From Streptomyces sp. TRM49041 (GTDB lineage: Bacteria; Actinomycetota; Actinomycetes; Streptomycetales; Streptomycetaceae), in contig NZ_VSRY01000144.1 of assembly GCF_008271805.1 (NCBI RefSeq), positions 40,180 to 104,179 on the forward strand: a stretch of 64,000 nt of DNA, in the 5' to 3' direction. Of this stretch, positions 34,195 through 40,885 are shown piece after piece. The notes beneath the pieces were generated by a model. The model saw only the letters and a list, made by a program, of their open reading frames with translations, did not search any database and was not told the DNA's origin. The translations under genes and the position numbers were made by a program. How positions within the stretch are numbered: the first letter of the stretch is position 1; the number at the start of each line of letters is the position of its first letter.

Positions 34195-35603
34195 TGGCGC
34201 AAGTGCTCGAGTTCAAGCTGCCGGACCTCGGGGAGGGCCTCACCGAGGCCGAGATCGTGCGGTGGCTCGTCGCCGTCGGGGACGTCGTGGCCGTCGACCA
34301 GCCGGTCGTGGAGGTCGAGACGGCCAAGGCCATGGTCGAGGTGCCGTGCCCGTACGGCGGAGTGGTCACCGCCCGCTTCGGCGAGGAGGGACAGGAGCTG
34401 CCGGTCGGCGCGCCACTGATCACCGTCGCGGTGGGCGCGTCGGAGGCCGCACCGGGTGGTGCTGCCGGTTCCGCGGCCGCTGCCGGGGAGACCGCCGGGG
34501 CGGCGTCCGCGGACGCCTCCAAGGGCGGCGCCGAGGAGGGCTCCGGGAACGTGCTCGTGGGCTACGGGACCAGTGCCGCGGCCGCCCGGCGGCGGCGTGT
34601 CCGCACGGGCGCACCCGTCGCCGCGGCGGCGCCCAGGTCCGCCGCCGTGACCGCACAGCCCTCACCGGCGCCCGCTCCCGCGCAGGCGCCCGCTCCCGAT
34701 GCCGCGGCGCCCGCCGAGGGTCCCGTGCCGGTGATATCGCCGCTCGTGCGAAAGCTGGCCCGGGAGCGCGGTATCGATCTGCGGCAGCTGCGGGGCTCCG
34801 GGCGCGACGGGCTGATCCTGCGCGCGGACGTCGAGCGCGCCTCGGCCGCCCCGGCCCAGGTGCCCGCTGCCGCGCAGGCCGCCCCGGCCGTCGCCGGGAC
34901 GGCGGGGCCGGCCGTCGGGGAGCGGGTGCCGCTGCGCGGCGTGCGTGGTGCGGTCGCGGACAAGCTGACCCGCAGCCGCCAGGAGATACCCGACGCGACG
35001 TGCTGGGTGGACGCCGACGCGACGGAGCTCATGGCGGCGCGTGCCGCGATGAACGCCGCCGGCGGGCCGAAGATCTCCCTGCTGGCGCTCCTGGCCCGGG
35101 TCTGCACGGCCGCCCTCGCCCGGTACCCGGAGCTCAACTCCCGGGTGGACCTGGAGGCGCGGGAGATCGTACGGCTGCCCGAGGTGCACCTCGGCTTCGC
35201 CGCCCAGACGGACCGGGGCCTGGTCGTGCCCGTCGTCCGCGACGCGCACTCACGCTCCGCCGAGTCCCTCACGGCGGAGTTCGCCCGGCTGACGGAGTCG
35301 GCGCGCACCGGCTCGCTCTCCCCGGCGGACCTCACGGGCGGGACGTTCACGCTGAACAACTACGGCGTGTTCGGTGTCGACGGCTCCACGCCGATCATCA
35401 ACCACCCCGAGGCGGCCATGCTCGGCGTCGGGCGGATCGTCCCCAAGCCGTGGGTCCACGAAGGCGAACTGGCGGTCCGGCGGGTGGTCCAGCTGTCGCT
35501 CACCTTCGACCACCGCGTGTGCGACGGCGGCACGGCGGGCGGGTTCCTGCGGTACGTGGCCGACTGCGTCGAGCACCCGTCGGTCCTCCTGCGCACGCTG
35601 TAG
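34194..35603 (+). CDS. bkdC1: 2-oxoacid dehydrogenase E2, dihydrolipoyl acyltransferase (set 1)
   Basis: This 469-residue protein has one N-terminal lipoyl domain with the lipoyl Lys in VETAKAMVEVP (near residue 44). A long Ala/Pro linker, a peripheral-subunit-binding domain (SPLVRKLARERGIDLRQLRGSGRDG, about 180-210) and the catalytic domain follow, with active-site FDHRVCDGGTAGG near the C-terminus. It transfers the branched acyl group to CoA. No E3 lipoamide dehydrogenase gene is present, so E3 must come from elsewhere. Confidence 0.93.
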   Translation: MAQVLEFKLPDLGEGLTEAEIVRWLVAVGDVVAVDQPVVEVETAKAMVEVPCPYGGVVTARFGEEGQELPVGAPLITVAVGASEAAPGGAAGSAAAAGETAGAASADASKGGAEEGSGNVLVGYGTSAAAARRRRVRTGAPVAAAAPRSAAVTAQPSPAPAPAQAPAPDAAAPAEGPVPVISPLVRKLARERGIDLRQLRGSGRDGLILRADVERASAAPAQVPAAAQAAPAVAGTAGPAVGERVPLRGVRGAVADKLTRSRQEIPDATCWVDADATELMAARAAMNAAGGPKISLLALLARVCTAALARYPELNSRVDLEAREIVRLPEVHLGFAAQTDRGLVVPVVRDAHSRSAESLTAEFARLTESARTGSLSPADLTGGTFTLNNYGVFGVDGSTPIINHPEAAMLGVGRIVPKPWVHEGELAVRRVVQLSLTFDHRVCDGGTAGGFLRYVADCVEHPSVLLRTL

Positions 35604-35608
35604 CGCCA

Positions 35609-35638
35609 GGCCCCGGCCCTCTTCCCCGGGCCGGGGCC
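35609..35638 (+). terminator. Terminator after the first bkd operon
   Basis: Arms 35609-35619 (ggccccggccc) and 35628-35638 are perfectly complementary around an 8-base loop. It begins six bases after the E2 stop and separates bkdC1 from the molybdopterin genes. Confidence 0.8.
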
Positions 35639-35683
35639 GGGGGCCCTTCCCGCTCCGGAGGGAGCGGCGACCATACTGGGCGC

Positions 35684-36526
35684 GTGACCCGTTTTGACGC
35701 CGTCGTACTGGCCGGAGGCGCCGCGAGGCGACTCGGTGGCGCCGACAAGCCCGCCCTGAGCGTGGGCGGGCGCGCACTGCTCGACCGGGTGCTGGACGCG
35801 TGCCGTGACGCCGGACGGGCCGTGGTCGTGGGTGGCCGGCGACCGACCGTCCGGCCCGTCGTCTGGGCGCGGGAGGAGCCGCCCGGCGGAGGACCGCTCG
35901 CCGCTCTCGCCGCCGGGATACGGCATGTCGACGCCGACGCGGTCGTGGTGCTCGGCGGTGATCTGCCGTTTGTGGACAGGTCGGCCGTGCGGCAGCTCGT
36001 CGACACCCTCACGGCCGGGAGTTCCGAGGCAGCGCTGGCCGTGGACGCCGACGGCCGTGACCAACCGCTCGTCGCCGCCTACCGGACCGAGCCGCTGCGC
36101 CGTGAGATCGCGCTCCTCGCCACCGAGCACGGCCGTCTCTCCGGGTTGCCCCTGCGTCTGCTGACGCAGGAACTGGACCTCGCCCGGGTCCCCGCCCAGC
36201 CGCTCGCCGCGTTCGACTGCGACACCTGGGAGGATCTTGCCGCGGCCCGGGCCCGCATCAGGGAGCATGGGAACGTGCTGGACGAATGGATCACCGCGGT
36301 CAAGGCAGAACTCGGCATCGAGCTGGACGTCGACACCGGCGTACTGCTCGACCTGGCCCGCGACGCGGCCCACGGCGTCGCCCGGCCGGCCGCGCCGCTG
36401 ACCACCTTCCTCGTGGGGTACGCGGCCGCCAAGGCGGAGGACGACGGGCCCGAGGCGGTCGCGGAGGCCGCGCGCAAGGCCGCCGCGCTCGCCGACCGAT
36501 GGGCGAAAGAGGCCGACGCCGGATGA
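35684..36526 (+). CDS. MobA-like nucleotidyltransferase fused to a DUF6457 domain
   Basis: This 280-residue protein begins with VVLAGGAARRLGGADKPALSVGG, the MobA/NTP-transferase signature, and VVVLGGDLPFVD. A second module (about residues 190-280, LDEWITAVKAELGIELDVD and PAAPLTTFLVGYAAAK) is the DUF6457 type. MobA joins GMP to molybdopterin, and the neighbouring moeA supports a molybdenum-cofactor role. The GTG start lacks a binding site but has a CATACT -10 box seven bases upstream, so translation is likely leaderless. It overlaps moeA by four bases. Confidence 0.85.
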   Translation: MTRFDAVVLAGGAARRLGGADKPALSVGGRALLDRVLDACRDAGRAVVVGGRRPTVRPVVWAREEPPGGGPLAALAAGIRHVDADAVVVLGGDLPFVDRSAVRQLVDTLTAGSSEAALAVDADGRDQPLVAAYRTEPLRREIALLATEHGRLSGLPLRLLTQELDLARVPAQPLAAFDCDTWEDLAAARARIREHGNVLDEWITAVKAELGIELDVDTGVLLDLARDAAHGVARPAAPLTTFLVGYAAAKAEDDGPEAVAEAARKAAALADRWAKEADAG

Positions 36527-37920
36527 CCGACCCGGACGTCGACGGAGTCGACGAAGCCCTCGCCCTCGTCGGCAGGCCGCAGGCCCGCCCCTCCCTGCCG
36601 CACCCGCCGGGCCACCGCGAGACGGCCTGGGCCCAGGCCCGGGCCATCGCCGCCCGCGCCGGCCGGACCGCCTCCGCGCCCACCCGCCGCGTCCCGCTGG
36701 ACGCGGCCCTGGGCGGCGTCCTCGCCGAGCCGCTCACCGCGCTCACCGATCTGCCGTCGTTCGACACCTCGGCCATGGACGGCTGGGCCGTCGCCGGGCC
36801 GGGGCCCTGGGAGATCCGCCCGGGCGACTCGGTCCTGGCCGGACACGGAGCGGTTCCCGCCCTGCCCGACGGCACCGCGGTACGCATCGCGACCGGCGCA
36901 CGCGTCCCGGCCGACACCTCCGCCGTCATCCGCACCGAACACGCCCGCACCGAGCCCGCCCGCGGCGCCCGTACGGAGGAGAGCGGCGGCCATCTGTACG
37001 CGCGCCGCGAGGTGGTCCCCGGCCAGGACATCCGGCCACGCGGCCAGGAGTGCCGCACGGGCGACCGGCTGCTCCCGGCCGCCACCGTCGTCACCCCCGC
37101 CGTCCTGGGCCTGGCCGCCGCCGCCGGATACGACGAGCTGGTCACCGTGGACCGCCCCCGCGTCGAGGTCCTGGTCCTCGGCGACGAACTGCTCCCCTCC
37201 GGAGTCCCCCACGACGGGCTCATCAGGGACGCGCTCGGCCCCATGCTCGGCCCCTGGCTGCGCGCGCTCGGCGCCGACGTCCTCGCCGTCCGACGTGTCG
37301 GGGACGACGCCGACGCGCTCCACGCGGCGGTCACCGGCACCGAGGCCGACCTGGTCATCACCACCGGAGGCACCGCGTCCGGGCCGGTCGACCACGTCCA
37401 CCCCGTCCTCCGCAGGGCGGGCGCCGAACTCCTGGTGGACGGCGTGCGGGTACGCCCCGGCCATCCGATGCTGCTGGCCCGCCTGGACGCCGCCACCACC
37501 ACCGCCACCACCGCTACCCCCGCCACCACCGCCCCCGGCACACACCGGCACCTCGTCGGACTGCCCGGCAACCCCCTGGCGGCCGTCTCCGGGCTGCTCA
37601 CCCTCGCCGAGCCACTGCTGCGCGGCCTCGCCGGGCGCAGGCCTCCGGAGCCGTACCTCGCACCCGTGCGCGACGACGTGCACGGCCATCCGCACGACAC
37701 CCGCCTCGTCCCGGTCGTCCACCGCGCCGGGCGGGCCGTGCCCCTGCACTACACCGGCCCCGCCATGCTGCGCGGGCTGGCCGCGGCCGACGGGCTCGCC
37801 GTCATCCCGCCCGGCGGCGCCCGGCCGGGCGACGAACTGGAGATCCTCGACCTGCCCTGGACCGCTTCCGCCTCGGCCCCCGGTCCCGCCCCGGCGGCCC
37901 CCGGCGGGTGTTTCACGTGA
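36523..37920 (+). CDS. moeA: Molybdopterin molybdenumtransferase MoeA
   Basis: This 465-residue protein has MoeA motifs: PSFDTSAMDGWAVAG, AVRIATGARVPADTSAVI, GQDIRPRGQECRTGD, VLVLGDELLPSG, VITTGGTASGPVDHVHPVL and GLPGNPLAAVSG. It inserts molybdate into adenylylated molybdopterin in the cytoplasm. Near residue 325 a Thr/Ala-rich insert (TTTATTATPATTAPG) interrupts the domain, apparently a low-complexity expansion. Its last codons and stop lie inside a parS site that runs into the next gene. Confidence 0.92.
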   Translation: MTDPDVDGVDEALALVGRPQARPSLPHPPGHRETAWAQARAIAARAGRTASAPTRRVPLDAALGGVLAEPLTALTDLPSFDTSAMDGWAVAGPGPWEIRPGDSVLAGHGAVPALPDGTAVRIATGARVPADTSAVIRTEHARTEPARGARTEESGGHLYARREVVPGQDIRPRGQECRTGDRLLPAATVVTPAVLGLAAAAGYDELVTVDRPRVEVLVLGDELLPSGVPHDGLIRDALGPMLGPWLRALGADVLAVRRVGDDADALHAAVTGTEADLVITTGGTASGPVDHVHPVLRRAGAELLVDGVRVRPGHPMLLARLDAATTTATTATPATTAPGTHRHLVGLPGNPLAAVSGLLTLAEPLLRGLAGRRPPEPYLAPVRDDVHGHPHDTRLVPVVHRAGRAVPLHYTGPAMLRGLAAADGLAVIPPGGARPGDELEILDLPWTASASAPGPAPAAPGGCFT

Positions 37921-37923
37921 AAC
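37910..37923. promoter_or_regulatory. parS centromere site
   Basis: GTTTCACGTGAAAC is the perfect 14-base core of the ParB-binding parS site; with flanks it matches 15 of 16 bases of the consensus. It covers the end of moeA and the start codon of the channel gene, so it is under both coding and centromere constraint. Streptomyces chromosomes carry many parS sites around oriC. Confidence 0.93.
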
Positions 37924-39026
37924 CTTCCAGCCGGGACACCAAGCGCTATCAAGGGGGCGAGCAGCCGGCCACGGGCCGAGTGAAGCTGCCCCGCCCGATC
38001 GTCGAGTATCCGCTGCGGCAGGTGGTGAAGCGACTGTTGCTCGCCGGGCTCGTGCTGGCGGCGACTGTGCTGATCGTCCTGATCGACCGGGACGGCTACA
38101 GAGACGGCCTCGACGGGGACGTCAGCCTGCTCGACGCCGTCTACTACGCGACCGTGACGCTCTCGACCACCGGCTACGGCGACATCGTCCCGGTCACCGA
38201 TACCGCCCGGCTGATCAATGTGCTGGTCGTGACGCCGCTGCGCGTAATGTTCCTGATCATCCTGGTGGGCACCACTCTCGAGGTGCTCGCCGAGCGCACC
38301 CGTGAGGAGTGGCGCCAGAAACGTTGGAGGTCCGTCTTGCGAGACCACACCGTCGTCGTCGGCTTCGGGACCAAGGGCCGCTCCGCGCTGGCGACGCTGC
38401 GGGCCACCGGGCTGAAGCAGGAACGGGTCGTGGTCGTCGACCCGAGCAGTCAGGTGATCGACGCCGCCAACGCCGACGGGCTCGTCGGGGTGGTCGGCGA
38501 CGGTACCCGCAGCGATGTGCTGCTCCGTGCCGAGGTGCAGAGGGCCCGCCAGATCATCGTCGCCACACAGCGCGACGACACGGCGGTGCTGGTCACGCTC
38601 ACCGCCCGGCAGCTCAACAGGGGCGCGAACATCGTCGCCGCGGTACGCGAGGAGGAGAACGCGCCGCTGCTGCGCCAGTCCGGCGCGGACGCCGTGATCA
38701 CAAGCGCGAGCGCCGCGGGACGGCTGCTGGCGCTGTCCGTGCTGAGCCCCAGCGCGGGCACGGTGCTGGAGGGCCTGATCGAGCAGGGCACCGGGCTCGA
38801 CATCGTGGAACGGCCGGTGACCAAGGCGGAGGCCGGCAGGGGCGTACGCGATACGGACGACCTCGTGGTGAGCGTGCTGAGGGGCCACCGGCTGATCGGC
38901 TACGACGATGCCGAGGCGAGCCCGCTCCAGCTGACCGACCGGGTCATCACCATCGTGCGGGCGGGGAACGGGGCGCAGAACAGACAGAAGAGCGGACCGA
39001 AGAGTGGTTCCTCGCAGGGCAGGTAG
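37917..39026 (+). CDS. Potassium channel family protein with RCK/TrkA-N domain
   Basis: This 369-residue protein has a first membrane helix (LLLAGLVLAATVLIVLI), a pore loop with the selectivity filter TTGYGD (about residue 85), a second helix (LRVMFLIILVGTTLEVL) and a cytoplasmic Rossmann TrkA-N domain (TVVVGFGTKGRSALATL) with a C-terminal TrkA-C part. It should form a ligand-gated K+ channel. The GTG start overlaps the moeA stop by four bases and lies inside parS. The last 20 residues are Gln/Lys/Ser-rich. Confidence 0.93.
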   Translation: MKPSSRDTKRYQGGEQPATGRVKLPRPIVEYPLRQVVKRLLLAGLVLAATVLIVLIDRDGYRDGLDGDVSLLDAVYYATVTLSTTGYGDIVPVTDTARLINVLVVTPLRVMFLIILVGTTLEVLAERTREEWRQKRWRSVLRDHTVVVGFGTKGRSALATLRATGLKQERVVVVDPSSQVIDAANADGLVGVVGDGTRSDVLLRAEVQRARQIIVATQRDDTAVLVTLTARQLNRGANIVAAVREEENAPLLRQSGADAVITSASAAGRLLALSVLSPSAGTVLEGLIEQGTGLDIVERPVTKAEAGRGVRDTDDLVVSVLRGHRLIGYDDAEASPLQLTDRVITIVRAGNGAQNRQKSGPKSGSSQGR

Positions 39027-39045
39027 CCGGAGTAGCCTCGCGCCC

Positions 39046-40026
39046 ATGCATGCGATCACGATTCCGGAACCCGGTGGCCCCGAGGCGCTCGTCTGGTCCG
39101 AGGTGCCCGATCCCGTGCCCGGCGACGGTGAGGTACTCGTCGACGTGGCGGCGAGCGCCGTCAACCGCGCCGACCTGCTCCAGCGGCGGGGCTTCTACGA
39201 CCCTCCGCCCGGCGCTTCCCCGTACCCGGGCCTCGAATGCTCGGGGCGCGTCGCCGCGATCGGCCCGGGCGTCTCCGGGTGGGCCGTCGGAGACGAGGTG
39301 TGCGCCCTGCTGGCGGGCGGCGGATACGCCGAGAAGGTCGCGGTCCCGGCCGGGCAGTTGCTGCCCGTCCCGGAGGGCGTGGACCTGGTCACGGCCGCCG
39401 CTCTGCCCGAAGTCACCGCCACCGTCTGGTCGAACGTCTTCACGGCGGCTCATCTGCGCCCCGGCGAGACCCTGTTGGTCCACGGCGGCGCGAGCGGCAT
39501 CGGCACGATGGCGATCCAGCTGGGCAAGGCCGTAGGCGCGCGGGTCGCGGTGACGGCGGGCAGCCCGGAGAAGCTGGCGCGGTGCGCGGAACTCGGCGCC
39601 GACATCCTGATCGACTACCGCGAGCAGGACTTCGTCGACGAGCTGCGCAAGGCGACGGACGGGGTCGGCGCGGACGTCATCCTCGACATCATGGGTGCCA
39701 AGTACCTGGAACGGAACGTACGGGCCCTCGCGGTCAACGGCCGACTGGCGGTCATCGGTCTCCAGGGCGGTGTCAAGGGCGAGTTGGACCTGGGGGCGCT
39801 GCTGCGCAAGCGCGCCACGGTGACGGCGACCTCGCTGCGGCAGCGGCCGCACGACGAGAAGGCGGCCATCGTCGCCGCCGTACGGGAGCACGTCTGGCCG
39901 CTGATCGGGGCGGGGACCGTCCGCCCCGTGGTGGACCGCACGTTCCCGATGGCGGAGGCGGCGGAGGCCCACCGGACGCTGGAGGAGAGCACCCACGTCG
40001 GCAAGGTCCTGCTGACCACCCCTTGA
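39046..40026 (+). CDS. NAD(P)H-quinone oxidoreductase, zinc-independent MDR family
   Basis: From the ATG at 39046 it has 326 residues. The quinone oxidoreductase pattern is clear: ASAVNRADLLQRRGFYDPPPG, YPGLECSGRVAAIG and the cofactor loop LVHGGASGIGTMAIQLGKAVG (about residues 145-165). It most resembles the PIG3-like class. No zinc-ligand cluster is present. A TAGCCT box nine bases before the ATG and no Shine-Dalgarno suggest a leaderless message. Its stop lies in the first unit of a 14-base tandem repeat. Confidence 0.9.
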   Translation: MHAITIPEPGGPEALVWSEVPDPVPGDGEVLVDVAASAVNRADLLQRRGFYDPPPGASPYPGLECSGRVAAIGPGVSGWAVGDEVCALLAGGGYAEKVAVPAGQLLPVPEGVDLVTAAALPEVTATVWSNVFTAAHLRPGETLLVHGGASGIGTMAIQLGKAVGARVAVTAGSPEKLARCAELGADILIDYREQDFVDELRKATDGVGADVILDIMGAKYLERNVRALAVNGRLAVIGLQGGVKGELDLGALLRKRATVTATSLRQRPHDEKAAIVAAVREHVWPLIGAGTVRPVVDRTFPMAEAAEAHRTLEESTHVGKVLLTTP

Positions 40027-40076
40027 CCGGTACGCCTTGACCGGTACGCCCTGACTGGTACGCCCTGACCGGTATG
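40021..40076. repeat. 14-base tandem repeat, four units
   Basis: Units start at 40021, 40035, 40049 and 40063. The first two are identical (ccttgaccggtacg); the others differ at one to three positions. The first unit contains the stop codon of the oxidoreductase gene. Each unit holds the palindromic core accggt. The array lies just before a terminator between convergent genes. Confidence 0.85.
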
Positions 40077-40101
40077 GCAGTGGCGCTGACCGAAACGGCG
40101 A

Positions 40102-40134
40102 CGGCCCGGCACACCAGGCGGGTGTGCCGGGCCG
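40102..40134. terminator. Bidirectional terminator between the oxidoreductase gene and bpa
   Basis: Arms 40102-40115 and 40121-40134 pair perfectly (cggcccggcacacc with ggtgtgccgggccg) around a 5-base loop. The position between convergent stops fits termination of both transcripts. Confidence 0.88.
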
Positions 40135-40168
40135 CGTGCGGCGGACAACCTGCCGCGCGATACGTCCG

Positions 40169-40717
40169 TTACAGGTACGGGCCGCCCGTACGGGCCGCGC
40201 CGCGCCCCGGCTCGTCCTCCTCCTCGGAGGCCAGGCCGGGGGGAAGCGCGCGGCGCATCTGCTCCAGCTGGGCGCGGGCCGCCATCTGCTGGGCGAACAG
40301 CGCCGTCTGGATGCCGTGGAAGAGGCCCTCCAGCCATCCCACCAACTGGGCCTGTGCGATCCGCAGTTCCGCCTCCGAAGGCACCGCCTCGTCGGTGAAC
40401 GGAAGCGACAGCCGTTCGAGTTCCTCGACGAGTTCGGGTGCGAGACCCTCCTCCAGCTCCTTCACCGAACTGTGGTGGATCTCCTTCAGCCGTACCCGGC
40501 TCGCTTCGTCCAGAGGTGCCGCCCGCACTTCCTCCAGCAGCTGCTTGATCATGCTGCCGATCCGCATGACCTTCGCGGGCTGCTCGACCATCTCCGTCAC
40601 CGGCACCTCGCGCGACGCTTCGTCACCGTCGCCGCCACCGCCGAGCGCCATACCGTCCTGCCCGACGATGAGGACCTGCGGGCTCTCCTGCGACCGTTCA
40701 TTCCTCGGCATCTCCAT
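40169..40717 (-). CDS. bpa: Bacterial proteasome activator Bpa
   Basis: From the ATG at 40717 it has 182 residues; another ATG two codons later is possible. It shows the Bpa core: VMRIGSMIKQLLEEVRAAPLDEASR, RLKEIHHSSVKELEEGLAPEL and AQAQLVGWLEGLFHGIQTALFAQQM. It ends in GPYL, matching the C-terminal motif with which Bpa docks on the 20S proteasome and opens its gate. Bpa rings promote ATP-independent degradation of unfolded proteins in actinobacteria. It is probably a single-gene unit. Confidence 0.92.
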   Translation of the reverse strand: MEMPRNERSQESPQVLIVGQDGMALGGGGDGDEASREVPVTEMVEQPAKVMRIGSMIKQLLEEVRAAPLDEASRVRLKEIHHSSVKELEEGLAPELVEELERLSLPFTDEAVPSEAELRIAQAQLVGWLEGLFHGIQTALFAQQMAARAQLEQMRRALPPGLASEEEDEPGRGAARTGGPYL

Positions 40718-40885
40718 GCCGCCATTCTCTCGTACAGATGCGTCACCACACGGTGTGCCCCCGTGCGAAGGTGATCCACCCTCGCGCGGGGGCACAACCC
40801 GCTCTCGAACCCGCTTACGGTCGCGCTCACGAAGGCGCTCACGAAAGCGCGTGGACCTCGGCCGCGACCTCGCCCGCGTGCCGCT

